Assembly: GCA_944470555.2 (NCBI GenBank)
Contig: OX104127.1
Span: 55,956,140-56,020,139, forward strand
From: Heterobilharzia americana
Taxonomy: Eukaryota; Platyhelminthes; Trematoda; Strigeidida; Schistosomatidae
Direction: 5' to 3'
DNA length: 64,000 nucleotides
Made by a program: the position numbers and the translations under genes. The notes beneath the pieces are model-generated. The model was not told the DNA's origin. It was given only the letters and a program-made list of their open reading frames with translations, and did no database searches. Shown here one piece after another: positions 22,622 to 35,584 of the stretch (position 1 is its first letter; each line of letters starts with the position of its first letter).

Positions 22622-23270
22622 TCCAACTGGGATGTGGACCAGGCTAACACGACTCACTAACTCGGTACGACCAACCGTTAGTGAACACTTAGTAAAACCA
22701 CTGTCACTGAGAACTTGGCTTAACCCTATACCTTCATGTAGACGTCCCCTCCAGTTACCGTCCTCTACTAAAAGAATTACTATATTCCCATTCATCCTAT
22801 AATGTTATTTATTCTTCTTACTTATGACTTTACGTTCTCGAACTTTGACAAAAGCTCTCCCTATCACCTATTCCCAATGAACCCACCAATGTTTATTCTT
22901 CCGTGCCGTTTCCTTTTTCCTAGTCTTTTTTTAATTTGTATTATTCTTCCTTTTTTCCTTTTCTTTCTCTATTTTGCCTCCCTACACTTTCCCTCCCTCG
23001 ATTTCTCTGCACATATTTTTCATCTCCTTTTTAAGACCAGTCCGACCAATTGTCTGCTGGCACGACATTTGAGGAACCTATCTGCACCACAGTCCTCGGA
23101 AGAAAAAGCAAACAAACAAACAAACAACGCTCTCTACAAATTCAAACAACACCCAACCGCCCGTCGGGCTAACCAGAGCTACAGCAGTCGAGTGGGTGGA
23201 CCTACTACATTGGAATCCACCAAAGACCTGGAACCATTCCGCAAGACATAGAAGCGAGCGCGAAGAAATC
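22622..23270 (+). repeat. 3' UTR of the CR1-like fragment
   Basis: Downstream of the stop is a pyrimidine-rich block (22800-23030), resembling the layout of the LINE B 3' UTR. It is followed by 'AAACAAACAAACAAAC' near 23108 and a block containing 'CTAACCAGAGCTACAGCAG' (about 23169). The right boundary is uncertain. Confidence 0.5.
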
Positions 23271-25844
23271 AATTGGTTTACACTAGCTCGTTAAAAGATA
23301 TTGGACATTGGAATCCATCCTTTGATGGTCGCTCAGTTTTCTTTGAATTGAAAAGGGGGTAACATAAGAGGTGTATCACGATGTCAAAAGTATATACAAA
23401 ATACAATGTTTTGTATATACTTAGACTGGCCGTGATTATTCTTCAGGCCTTGTTGGATTTAAGTGTGCACTGGCTTTCACTCCTTCGGTCAACCGCTTAT
23501 CGGGTTAACCAGAGCTACAGCAGCCGTGTGCCCAGTCACACCATAATGCTTAACTAATGCAGGCAAATGCCTAAATAATGGGGTGAATAGCCTGAATATT
23601 GCGTTCGATAGGTAAGTGGTAGGAATTTTTGACCAAAAATTTCCCTGCATCACTGAAATAAGGTGGATTTGCGGAAATAGTGCGGATAAATTAATTGATG
23701 TTTGTAGCAATCTAATGCTACTAATAACAGTGTCTCATGTAATATAATGATAACGGCTAATAAGAGAAGGGTGTCGTCTGGTAGAATGCCTGGACCAGTA
23801 AACTTACCGTCCAACTTACTGTGGACGTCGTATAAGGTTAATTGACTCTATTTGTGCGAAGTTTGGTGTACCTGACTTGAGCCCTTCGATGCCGGAAGCA
23901 ACAGCGGTTGGTAAATATCCTATTCGCAAATTAATATGTACAAGAAGCGGCAGAGTATGAGCCTGACCATGTGGCCACGTCATGTTGTATTGTGGGACCT
24001 GGAATGTCCTCAAATGAAGCCTACAAGGACAACTTAATCATACCAACCACGGAGCGTGAGCGTGTTCGGCTAATAGTCATTGAAATGCTGTTCAATCTTA
24101 ACACTAGTGCTTCTGCTGTAGGTGGAATGCTGGTCAATATGAATCGGATTAGTTCGAACGTGCCAACTAGTATCTGTGGATTGATGAGAGTGAGTAGTAA
24201 TTGTGAACCGCGATTTCTTGAACAAGGAGTTTATTACCACATCAGTTAAAAATACAATTTACAACGTATCCTAGTCGGACGTTATGAATATCAGTCGACA
24301 ACTGATGTTGAAATACAACTAAACTACGATGGGTTGTCCATATCTAAGAGTCCCAATCAGCAACTGTGGCCATCCCTTGGCAGAATCAATAAACTTCGTT
24401 TAAGCGAAGTTTTCCTAGTAGGTGTTTATGTGGGTTTTAACAAACCAGTTGGTTTCAACGAGATGGCTCATGATTTAGTGACTGAACTTCAGGAACTACT
24501 GATATTGTTCTTCCTCAGGTTGGAATGAATTTGGAGTAACAAAGATATTTGTTTTTATAACGAAGTCACACTTGACATAAAAGCTAATAATTGGACTTGC
24601 TGTGGCCTTTCCTCTAATTCTCTAGCTAAAGGGTGGTCGACGAACTGCACCTACCAGATATTTCGTGCTCCTGACGGAAAAGTATCACCAGACTGGGTCT
24701 GGAAGCCCTCTTAGTATAGTTCTTTATGCCCCTTACTTCCAAACTAGCAACTCAGACATGCTCCTCTATCGCTGACCCCACGCATCTTGTCACGCCTAAA
24801 AGAAACAGTCTTCAGACCCATTTTGGTGTCACTGACGTCAGATGACGACCAGTTTTCTTTCAGATTTGTAGATTTTGTGCAAAACGTTAGTTAAAAGCCC
24901 CAGGAATTTGTGGTTAAAGGCTGATAATCGTGGTGAGCTATTTTTGTCTAACGTCTAAGATATGAAAGCCTGTAGGTAAACCCTGTTTCAATAGCAGTCA
25001 GGTTCATTGTAAAAGATAACCACTGCTTGTTGTATTTAGTGTATTTTTCACCAGGAGTTACAGTCACAAGCTCTTGGAAAGCATGAATTATTATCACTGC
25101 TAGTCTTACCAAAAAAAGCCTAGTTTCACATGTTCAGTTTATGGCTACCACGACTTATAATCAGTGCAAAATTCAGCGATGCAGCTAAATGAGACAAGAT
25201 GTTCATCATACACAAAGGAATTGGATAAAGTCAAGCAAAATAAATGTCCAAGATGTCTGATTATATCAAAAGAATAAGACCTCTGTACACACGTATTACT
25301 GAGGTGTCAGTTCTAATAATAGTTTGGTCTAACTTGATCTAGGTAGTGAACTATTGTCCTTTGGGCTGATTTCATACCGCTTGTCTACACCTCTAGTTAT
25401 TGCCATTTAGGACATCGTCAGCGTGTCGTATTACTAAATTGAAGATCCCATCACATCCAATACTCTGTGTCTCTGCATGTATATAAGTGTGGAGAACAAT
25501 GAAGGGATGAGGATGCAGGCAGAAAGTAAATACTATAAACAATAAGCTGTCGAAATCCTGTTCAGTTGTCTGGTTATGCGACTCTGAGGAGTTATTACTA
25601 GTGACTACAGGGCCTAGGTATATGAATGTGCGAGATGTATAACGCTATTGAAAAAGCAACCTGAGTTTTAGCAGCTGATTGAGATACCCGAACCTAAAAC
25701 ACAGTTTTTCAGTTGAAATGTGATGTTGGCTGTTTGGTGGAAGTAATACCCAGTCATTGATCATTGCTAAGTCGGTGTATTGGAAGGTGATAAAACACTG
25801 TGAATATGTAGCGTGGGGTATGTGGAGATTTTACTTTACGGGTC
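23271..25844. other. No gene recognised
   Basis: Several frames of 60-92 codons occur (for example 23489-23710 minus and 23971-24249 plus) but show no family motif. The block 'TTAACCAGAGCTACAGCAG' at about 23503 repeats 23169 in direct orientation, so part of the LINE 3' UTR may be duplicated here. The rest is unannotatable AT-rich sequence. Confidence 0.35.
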
Positions 25845-25995
25845 GTATTCATCAAGGACTGGGATCATTTAGAGAACTATTGAAAACATGGGAGCAGTAT
25901 ACAGCTGCTTCTCCCTAGTATGGAGGTTCTCAGCAGTACTCACCGGGAGTCGAACTCAGGACCTCAGGTAGTGTATGAACGTAGTGGTAAGTTCA
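25845..25995 (-). mobile_element. tRNA-derived SINE, degenerate
   Basis: On the minus strand the segment has a B-box-like 'GAGTTCGACTCCCGG' followed by the body wording 'GCTGAGAACCTCCATACTAG', matching the 'GCTGAGGAGTCCCATACTAG' of the better preserved SINE copies at 57 kb. The A box is not convincing. It is a short, old copy. Confidence 0.6.
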
Positions 25996-26426
25996 AAATC
26001 TATTTAACTGATATGTTGTTCACATAATAACCTCCAGTGGCATATCAAAGTGAATAGGTGAAGCAAATAAAAGCCTAATGAAGGTATCTGCTGTCATAAA
26101 AGTGTCAAGTAACTCAATACAAGTGTCTGTAAGGTAGATGGTTAATGGTTTAAAACGTTTTAGTGTTGATTAATGTGCAACACATTACTCTTGCTTTGAG
26201 AATAAATAGCAGTTATGCCTTTCCGAAGGGTAATTGGTAGTAATTTCTACCTCTTAAGCTAATACATTTCCCCTTTAGCTACCTATTTTATGAACATCCA
26301 AACTAACTACTTGAGATAAATAAAATATGAAAAACCACTCTTCGCTTCGACCAATCAAAGCCGATGAATTCCAAAGTAAATTAGATTTGTTTGAAGCCAC
26401 TTTGATCATCAGCGTTCAAACATTCA

Positions 26427-26690
26427 TCGTGAGCTAACAGGAGTTGGAAATATGGACCATTTGATTCTGACCCAGTGGCACAAGTGTAACGTGTTGGCCA
26501 CGGGACCTGAAGATCGCGGGTTCGATCCCTGGTGGTGCGGAGTCTTGGGTGCGTAATGCTGAGGAGTCCCATACCGGGGCGAAACGCCTACCCGGAACTC
26601 CTTTGTTCCTCCAACTGATGTCAGTCTACGATGAATAACAACTTGAAATATTTCCGAATCCCCACAACTCCCTCAAAATTCACCAAAAAG
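26427..26690 (+). mobile_element. tRNA-derived SINE, family 1, single copy
   Basis: The copy begins 'ATCGTGAGCTAACAG' and contains an A-box region ('CCCAGTGGCACAAGTGTAAC') and a B box 'GGTTCGATCCC', then 'GCTGAGGAGTCCCATAC', 'TTCCTCCAACTGATGTCAGT', 'GATGAATAACAACTTG' and a terminal 'CTCCCTCAAAATT' tail. The tRNA head drives polymerase III transcription in such elements. It is the simplest reference copy of the family that appears as inverted pairs at 56 and 57 kb. Confidence 0.8.
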
Positions 26691-29579
26691 AAAGAATAAT
26701 GCTTTCGATGTTCGGCCTACAGTTTTTCGACCCAAATATGTTTATATGATTGAAACTTATAGCAAATGGTATTTTGAGACATGTTTTAAATTTAGACTAC
26801 TCGTTTAGAGATTTTGTTGAGTTTCTAAACAGCATATTGATATACTTGACTCGTAGAGGCCATTAGTCAAGTAAAATCAACCCGATGTTATCCGCTGACT
26901 TTTTAATTTCAATGAACTCATCCATCTGAAGTTAACTGGTCATGCAAACATACGATACCGATCACGATCATGAAACATCATATTTCTTCCAGATAGTCAC
27001 TCCTATTTCTGCAAATGTTTTCTGCATATTAATATCGTGAAATATACATATTTCGATTATTGTTACTTATAAGTAGTATAAATAAATTAGCTAAAATATT
27101 GACTCAGAAGTCTCTAATCCTAAGGTGCACATGGTCTGATAGTTTCCAAATTCTCAATTATTTTGTATTATCTTGTGTAACGATTCATAAGTGTGTGTTA
27201 TTCATTATTGTAAGATCAAATTTTTGTCCGAAATACTAAAAGCAATGGTTTTGAGGAAAATTAGGGAGGGGGTTGCCTTACAGCATAACCGGCCAACAGG
27301 GTGAGTGTTGATTTGCTTACCCTCACTCATTCCTATGTAGAGATTATTTTTGTAGTTACTTGTAAGTATGCATAAATTCATTTTGTAGGAAGCGCTGTAA
27401 CTTACTGAAAAAAGTATTTTCCATCGTATAAATCCGAAATATTATGCAGCATTAATGACTAGTCGAATCAGCATTACATCTTGTAAATGGTAGGGTCTGT
27501 TTAATATATTCACCCAGATACCGTCGCTTTTCTAGACATCCCAACCGCCGTTAATCTGTCTATACTAGGCAGCATAAAAACAGGCGATAACGTGGAGCAT
27601 AAATTGAGAGGTATTGAGAGTTAAACCGCAAGTTCAAAGGCAGTGATATATTCTGTATCAGGACGATTCAGCAATCGGTAAACTTCGAGATCAAGGGTAA
27701 ATTTAAATTAACAAATAAAATATAGAACACCAGTTATAGAATATTATGGTTCATTCCATCCAGTTGTACCTAATAGTGAAGTGAAATCTCTCCTCTGTAT
27801 TACTGGAGTGTGTTCTACGCTGCATTGAAACTAAAAGTCGCAGGAAAGAGCATTTTAGTAAGCTCCGTAGGTTTCTTTACGCGACATAGATACCTTGTAA
27901 TCAAGGATAAATCTTCTTAAGCACTTTCTGTCCTCGCTTTATGAGTTTTGGCTTAAACAGATGAAAGTAAAGGTAAATGTCTTACCCCTAAAACTATCCA
28001 CTATGGTCGAATATTATTACTGGTAAATGCCACCTAGTAAGTCTAACAAACAGTAGCAGCCGCAGCAGCATATTAGCACAGATTCAACTAACATATTTTT
28101 ATCTTAGGTGTCAGTGCTTAGTTATTAAGAGGAGTAGCCTCCCTGAACCTATCTCAAGAAAGTACTAGGTTACTCTTGTTGTCTGGTGGAAGATAAGACA
28201 TGAGAAAGCGTTTCCGATAGTTGTCAGGACTAACAAAACTATACAAATATGTAAATTCATCAAAAAATTTCTTCATTTCCTTTCCGGCTGAAGCGGCAAT
28301 AAATTTCGCCGGTTACTCAGCGTGTCTTGTCTGATTTCGGTAAAACTTACTGTACCATGCTGTTTCCGCAATTATTTCGGTGTAATTACTCAGTATTCAT
28401 ATGCGTTTCTGACTGAAAACCTGTTATTCCCTCTAGAAGGTACAAACCTTTGTTTTGCTATGTTATTTTGAGATAAGTAGTATCATGAAAGTTCCTTAAT
28501 TTGCCTGTGACCTTAAGTACGCCTCTTATCTCTTCAAGTTTTCCATTTTTAGCCAATTCAACCAATTTATTTCGAGATTTGACTTCTGGTCAACAAACTC
28601 TTGATTACCTTTGAAGAGTTTGACCAGGTTGTAAAAAGAATCATCACTGAAACATCAGATGAAACTCAAGCTGAAACTTAACTAAGAGACAGGCATGAAC
28701 AATTTAACCAATCAGATTTTTGTGAATTCGAAAAACACATTTGTTATTTTTTTTACCACACAAAGCTCCTGTACTCTTTTTGTCTTCCATTTAGTTTCTG
28801 AGATCTTTGTCAAGTTTCATGTCAAGAAGATTTTAGAGACTATCATAAAATCTGACTATACGCTGTTGTGTTGTACTACTTTGGAAAGTATTATTACTTA
28901 TGAATGATGAAATAGTTTTCAGAGTTCGTTGATCATTTAAGTTGTTTTCATGGTCGCTTACTTCCTTAATATCTTGAGAACTTCTCTTATGGCAGATGAA
29001 TGAATACGTGTTCATCGATTAGATCCAAGTACAGACTAATTTTGCTGACACATTGCTAGATGTTCAGCTGATAGACATCTTTTTATCTTTTCTTTTTCTA
29101 TTCTTCACCATACAACTGAGAGAGAAGAAGGAAGTTGAGCTAGACTAACCCTCTTTAGTAAGTCACCGATGGAAGTAGACTGATGTAGAGTTAGCACTTA
29201 GTATACAACTGTAGTAAGTAAATAGTTGTCAACATTAGAGACAATTGTGCATTGGAATTAGTATAATAAAGCTAGCGCTGACGGCAACGTTAGGAATTAT
29301 ATTCGCTGTGGACACGTCACAACGTCAGTAATCACAACAACAGCGTACACTCAGTGGATTCTGTTCACTAGACCCAAGATACGACATGAAACCAATGCAG
29401 TGTAGACGAAACTAGACAGAGATTGCATACTGGTCACAATTTATTCCCATTGTGACGAATTACTTTGGATGTGTTTTCTCTAGTCTTCCTGGAATCATAA
29501 TTGTGTTATTTTGCGGTAACTGATAATGATTGTGTTACCATATATGGAAGGAGGATCAGCAACTTTACATAGAATTCTC
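26691..29579. other. No gene seen
   Basis: About 2.9 kb of AT-rich sequence with no frame longer than about 70 codons, no tRNA-like boxes and no repeat shared with the rest of the window that I could recognise. Confidence 0.4.
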
Positions 29580-30190
29580 AACAAAGCTCCCTCAGTCGAC
29601 TTATTCAAGAGACGGTTAGACAGTTGTGTTACCTCGCATGGTTTACCACGGACATACTCAGGTAGCCACCAACCTCACTAGCCCACCCCCACCTCACTCC
29701 TACCTACCACTCAATATCTCACTGCTTAATACACCCACATTACCTACTAACTCTTCTGTAGGAACTAAACCCACGCTATCTATTCCTACCATTCGGGCGA
29801 TTCCTACATACTTTTTCCTCTCTTTTATTTCTCTTCTTCACCCCTCCTTTTCTTCTCCTTTTTCTCTTACCTTATTTTCCTTTTTCCTCATTCTTTTCAT
29901 TTTTTTACCACTACCTTACTATTCTCTTCCAGGTACCTACACAGACAGGAGTTATAGCAGTTCCCTAACCTTCCCAGCAACCCGTAGTTCCCGAATCATT
30001 CTACAAATGGCAACTTACTAACCCGCAGAACATCCACCTCACCGAGGCTAAATACAAGAAAGCGGAGGGGATTTCCTCGTCCACTGCAGGAGTGAACCGA
30101 ACAACTCGAACCAAGCTCTAAGAACTAGACGCGAGAGATAAAAAAACTATCAGTTTTCTACACTCGCACTATCAATACTGGATATTGGAA
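29580..30190 (+). mobile_element. CR1-like LINE, 5'-truncated 3' end
   Basis: It begins within the last coding codons ('SVDLFKRRLDSCVTSHG' wording, matching the end of LINE B) and runs through the C/T-rich 3' UTR and terminal block to about 30190. It is close to 12280-12860 by eye. Extreme 5' truncation is typical of LINE integration. No protein function remains. Confidence 0.8.
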
Positions 30191-31264
30191 AGCTGGAATT
30201 AGGGTAGGATTTAAAGCTTTGAAGACCTAAGGACCTGATAGATCCCATTAAGTAAAATAATAGAATAATAATCATAACTAAATTCCATATAATGGATGTG
30301 ATATCAAGTACATTGGTTAAACTAGCCGGTTAGGGTCAGTTAGATTAGGGGAACATAGGAATTTAGCTAAATATAAAATGACAGACTCCAATAAGATCAG
30401 TAATCTAGAAAAACACTCGGCGATTACAATGGATGTATTCACAGATAACCACACAATAAGGTAGGATAGATAAAACCACTATACTCAAGTCCAATCAAAT
30501 CAACCAACGCGCAATACATGCAATAGGAATGACGCAACACCTATACCAGAGACGTGGAAATGTTTACTACCAATAAGAACAAAGAATATGAGGTGACAGG
30601 ATCAAAAAATCAGATGTCGAGAGTGGTGTGATTCCATCGATATAATGATGAGTAATGATAATTTATGCTTGAAACGTTATCAAGTAAGTAATACTGTATA
30701 TCAGATAAACAAATCTAATATAGAATTACACTGTACCATAGTGCACAAGTTTTTCACTTATTTTAATAATGATTAGTCTGGTGAGGGCTATAAAGCCACT
30801 AAATCTGTATATCACTGTAATACACCACTTCCCTTTCTACTATTTTGCTGTCAACGATGAAAGCTTCTAACATGACTTGCACAAGCACACAACAGATTTA
30901 TGATAATACATATCAATAAACGCCGAACAAGCTGGATATTTACAACAAAACTCATGTTAGAAACTTAAAGGATGAGAATGTAAGCCTTCACGAACGTAGG
31001 GATATACGAATATATGTGTCGTTTAAGAATTGTTCGTACGTGAACTTGACAAATGCAGAGATCAATCGCTAATTTTTGTGCCTATAGAATATTCATGATT
31101 GCAGGACCAAAAATGAATGGAATATAATAGCTAGGTGGATAGAGTATATTTAGTAGAAAGTGACAATATATCAATGCATATTGACTTATTGGTCAGAGGA
31201 TCGCGTACTAGCAAAGTAGTGTAACACGGCTGGATCCCAAATGGTGTGAATATTTGACCATGTC
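30191..31264. other. No gene seen
   Basis: AT-rich sequence with no recognisable coding frame, repeat or RNA gene. Confidence 0.4.
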
Positions 31265-33050
31265 TCTTATTATTATTCTTATTTGTCTCTTGTGTTTCTA
31301 ATGGAACACAGGGCTTCAGTAGCACGTCTCCATTCCACTCTCTTCTCTGAAATCTTTTCATCCTGGTTCCACGATACCCCATAGGCTCTCATTTCCTCCT
31401 CGCACGATCTCATCCATGTCACCCACGTCTCCAACGCCCAACTCGTCGTTCCCCATCTGCGTTCCACTCGAGCGACTGGCCTAGCGCGTGATGTCCCCTG
31501 TCTGCCTTCTCAGTGTATGCCCAATCCAATCCATCTCCACTTTCATCTTCTGCATATTTGTTGAGTGATAGGTTCTTGCTTCATTCGTTCGCCACCAGCC
31601 ACAGTTCCTTGGTACTTATTCTTTCTGACCATCTGAGCTTCAGTAACGAGTGAGCGTAGGCAGTTGTTGATGAATGTCTGCAGTTTCTTGGAAATGCCTT
31701 TCGTAACGCACCTAGTCTCTGAACCACACAGAAGCACTGACTTCACGTTGGTGTTGAAAATTCGGATGTTGCTGACGCTTTATGCTGAGTGTGGAAGATC
31801 TCCACACTGATTTCAGGCTAATGAAAGCTTGTCTTGCTGTCTTTCAGATCCTGGCTGGCTATGACGTCCTCGTCTGTGCCTATACGGCCAGTAGTTGAAA
31901 CAGTGCTGCCTAGATAGGTTAAGGAGGCTAATTCCTTTCAAGTTTCTCTCGCTGATGGTGATTGCAGCTTGTTGTTGGTTGGGTATCTTCATCACCTCTG
32001 TCTTCTCTTTATCCACTTGAAGTCACGTATTCCTTCGCTGCCTCGCCTCTTCTGTCAACTTGTTAGTTTTTGCCTGTTGATCTTCGAGTTTGTGCCACAA
32101 AACATTAGACACAAGTCATCGGCGAAATCCAAATCTTCTAGGTTCTTTTCCGCAGTCCAGCTAGCGTATCCCCCTCTTCTCGCTCCTCACTGTCTGCTGC
32201 ATGACCCAGTCGACCACAATCAGGAATATCATGGGTGATGGTAGACAACCTTGTTTTACTCCTTCCTGTCTTCACTTCAAAAGCATCACCGAGCTTCCCA
32301 TTGTGAATAATTTGGCATGTGGCGTCTTCATATAGTTGTTGAATGAGATTGATGAAGGTTTGTGGTATACTGTAGTGTTGAGGCAGTTTTCGAATTACTT
32401 CTCTGTCGACGCTGTGGAAGGCCTTCTCGAAGTGGATGAAGTTGAGGTAGGGTGATAGAGTTGACTGCCATTCTATACTCTGTTCTATGATGATGTGTAG
32501 CATAGCGTTGCAATTAGGTCTGCACATGATTTGTACTTCCTGAATCCAGCCGGCCTGATCCGGTCGTAGTTTTGAATCCAGTGCATCTTTAAGCATCTCC
32601 AGGATGATGCGGCTTAATATTTTGCTTGCTCTGGGTGGACAGGAGAGTGATTCCGCGCCAGTTCTTGCAAACACTGAGGTCTCCCTTCTTCAGCAGTTTG
32701 ACAAGGTAACCCTTCTTCCAATAGCCAGGTACCTTCCTTCCCTTCCATATCTTCTGCAATAGTAGTTTGAGCATGTCCGCTGTTGTCTCTGCGTCTGTTC
32801 TCAGCGCTTCTGGTGGGATCCCATCTGGTCCTGCTGCTTTCCCACATTTCAGTAATTTTATGGCGTTCAGAACTTCCATTTTTGTTGTCGGATTTATGTT
32901 CACTTGCAGTTCAGCGGCTGCAGGTGGTATTTCTGGACGAAGTGCAGGTGGTGGTCGATTCAAGAGCTTCTTGAAGTGGTCAGCCTATTGTTTCCTTTGT
33001 TTCCCTTCTTTGGTAATTAGATTTCCGTCATCATCTTTTATTGGTTTCAT
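31265..33050 (-). mobile_element. SR2-like RTE retrotransposon, copy D
   Basis: On the minus strand the RT reads 'ALRPEIPPAAAELQVNI', 'LKCGKAAGPDGIPPEAL', 'NWRGITLLS', then in other frames 'IEWQSTLSPYLNFIHFEKAF', 'QLYEDATCQIIHNGKL', 'DLDFADDLCLM' and the C-terminal 'SVLLCGSETRCVTK', finishing with 'RRATEALCSIRNTRDK' and an AAT-rich tail at the left edge. These blocks define the RTE clade to which schistosome SR2 belongs. The endonuclease is missing (5' truncation near 33050). The RT contains a frameshift so that the 'RQGCLLSP' block reads as nonsense. An almost identical inverted copy lies at 38515-39810. Confidence 0.85.
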
Positions 33051-33999
33051 AAATTACGTGAAACAAAAACTTAACTACGGAAATCTAAATCCGAAAAACT
33101 AATTTCAGTTCCTAAACTTTAGCAAATATTCTAAACTGTAACTTTTAATTCTTGGTGGATTACTCAACTAAACGTTGAACAAATTCTGGACTTTCTTATG
33201 AATAATTGATCATCAAAGCAGCAACATTTCGTCAGTTTTTTTAAGTAGAACTCACTGAACAATCTCTTCACTTTTGAATGGTTACCTTTTTTATCATTCA
33301 GAATCTACTTCTCTTTATCTACTCAGAACCTGATGAATAACGTTGCTCATGTTTAGAAATCTCTGGTGTGACTACATCACAACACTAAACATCTTATCAT
33401 CACAAGTACACGATAAGTATAGATACATATGTACCTTTCTGAAGACCTTCAGCTCAACTGGTTACGCCATTTATCTCAGTCCAACTTTGACTACCAAGCA
33501 CTAATAAAAGTAAATGACCAATAAAATCTTAACCTAGAGGAATTCGAAAACCTGTTCCCTAATAAGGGTTGATCAATATCCTGCATATGGTAACAAGCAT
33601 GGTTTGAGCAGATATTGTATATTCCTATGCAGCAATGTTTAAAGTGGGATCACGCAGAATATACAAAAAATGTAATGTAACTTTTCATGCTGGAAGTTTC
33701 ATTTTGTTTCTTAAAGAAATAAAGTTAAGAGAACCTATCTAACTCTATATGATGCTACTGTAAGTATCCTAACTATTGTAAATGATCATACAGTATAGCA
33801 GAATAGTAGCTATATATATCTTTAGGAGAAATTATCACCCCATCACAATACTCTAAGTATCTACTTAAAACGGATGAAAGTCAACTTAAGAGGTATAGTC
33901 TTTGTTCTACAGCTAATAAGGATACTACTTTCTTATTTGTGTCTGTAGAACTGGCGAAAATGTGAATTGAGTTACTTGATAAAAAATAGGAAGCAACAT
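33051..33999. other. No gene seen; possible PLE leader
   Basis: No coding frame is recognised. The stretch lies upstream of a plus-strand PLE and may include its 5' terminal region. A 'CTGATGA' plus 'GAAATC' pair at 33333-33368 recalls the hammerhead motifs known from PLEs, but stem I does not pair well (see rejected items). Confidence 0.3.
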
Positions 34000-35540
34000 G
34001 AGTACTTCTTCACTAATCATACGTTTATGCTTCATCCTCTGAATGCAGATTCTCCATGTGAGTATCTTTTCTTCATATCACTAATATATAGAAACACACT
34101 CTGAATACTTGCTTAAGTTACAAATTATGTGTATATTAAGGATATCGTGTGATGTTTTGTCTCCTTTTACTAACCTTCCTTTAATGAAGATAGTAGACTT
34201 TATTTGCGACCAACTTATGAAGCACTGCATGGAAATAGGTATTTCAGTCTCCACATTGAAAGGATTACTTCTAAAGAATACGATGAACGCATAAATTCCT
34301 TTTCAACGATGAACTCTACAGGCAGTCTGATGGTGTAGCTATGGGGTCATCCTTGGTCGACTCTTAGCAGATTTCTTTCTGGCAAAACTAGAGAATAGTC
34401 CGTTGAACGAAACTATTAGCTGATTAGAATTATACTATCGTTACATGAATGATACCTTTATAGTTCTCAAAAGCGAAACTGATAAGAATGCTGTTCTGAA
34501 TAAGTTCAGTAGTGTTCATCCGGCAATCAACTTCACAAAGAAAAAGGAGAAAAATTACAGTATCCCATTTCTTAATGTACTACTAGTAAGAAGATTAGAC
34601 GCGACTGTGAAACGAAGCCTATATCGAAGGCTATCCACTCAAGTTTGTAACTAAGTAAATGAATGTTACAAAGGTTAAGACAAGAACGCCAACAGTTCAT
34701 AAGAAGTAAATATTCTTGAAGCTGGCTGATATTCTAGAGTGACATTGCCAGTAAGATCATTACACAGAGCATAAAAAGAGTCTTGTATAAAGCATTCCCA
34801 GTCTCGTCTTCCACAACCGCGCGATTCTAGGCGCAAGAAATAAAGACAGACTGCCTGGTTCTGCCATTTCCATGTGCATTTATCAATTCAACTGCTCCTA
34901 TGGAGTTAGTTACATTAGGCGTACAATGAGGCAGCTCCATCGTGGAATTTCTGAACACCACCCATCATGGTCGAACAACGGACAAATTAGAACAGTAAAC
35001 AGCTCCATACTTGCACACCCATTTGACATGGGATATCAAGTGGATACTAGAAAAACTTTCAAAATTATTCATCAGATTCCAACTAATTTACCACATGGAT
35101 TACGCACTTGGTCACTTCACATAGCAGAGGCTATTGCAATCCACCTTTACAAGCCTAATCTTTGTATCGAAAAGAAGTTTGTTCGACCACTTTCATTACC
35201 ATGGCTGTCAACATGATGTACACCTCTCCCCCTTCCTCTTGTTCCTACCAACATTCATATATCTTCCTATTATTACGTAATCACTTATTGTGAATGTCTG
35301 AACACTCATCAAAAATCACTCCATTTTGATAACTCTATTGATTATTTGTATTATTATTTCTAAAACATCATCTTCATGACTTACTTAATATCTATGATTA
35401 TTGTTAGGCAAACCACCACCACTTGATTGGTATTTTGATTGGTGTAAAACTATATATGAATGTAGAGCTGAAGACGAAGACCTAATTGAAAAGGAATATA
35501 TTTCTTCGTTCAATCATTCTCTTTGTTGGGGTTAATCAGC
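34000..35540 (+). mobile_element. Penelope-like element P1
   Basis: The RT part reads 'SPFTNLPLMKIVDFICDQLM', 'VSTLKGLLLK', 'LLADFFLAKLENSPLNETIS', 'YYRYMNDTFIVL' and 'HPAINFTKKKEKNYSIPFLN', the block order of Penelope RTs. The catalytic block is YMND where PLEs have YVDD, so one Asp is lost. A GIY-YIG endonuclease follows at 34870-35216. Several stops and frame breaks separate the pieces. PLEs are retroelements whose RT is related to telomerase. The 3' limit near 35540 is approximate. Confidence 0.8.
34860..35216 (+). pseudogene. P1 GIY-YIG endonuclease
   Basis: The frame has 'YQFNCSYGVSYIRRTMRQLH' (GIY/YIG equivalents; the usual Gly after SYI is Arg here), 'RGISEHHPSW' with the conserved Arg-Glu-His region, 'SILAHPFDMGYQVD', 'AEAIAIHLYKPNLC' with the conserved Glu, and the typical end 'KKFVRPLSLPW'. 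This domain cuts DNA for PLE integration. It is uninterrupted for 114 codons but out of frame with the RT. Confidence 0.8.
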
Positions 35541-35584
35541 TCTAGTTATCCCTATTTCTTATGGTATAGTTTCCTGATAAGGTA

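Noticed and set aside
29626..30021. 131-codon Pro/Ser/Phe-rich frame
   Set aside because: It reads the C/T-rich 3' UTR of a CR1-like LINE; the same sequence class occurs after LINE B.
33333..33368. Hammerhead-like motif upstream of PLE P1 (CTGATGA ... GAAATC TCTGG)
   Set aside because: PLEs are known to carry hammerheads, and the position fits, but stem I (AGAAC before the core against TCTGG after it) pairs only if a two-base bulge is allowed, and stem II is poor. Not called as a ribozyme.
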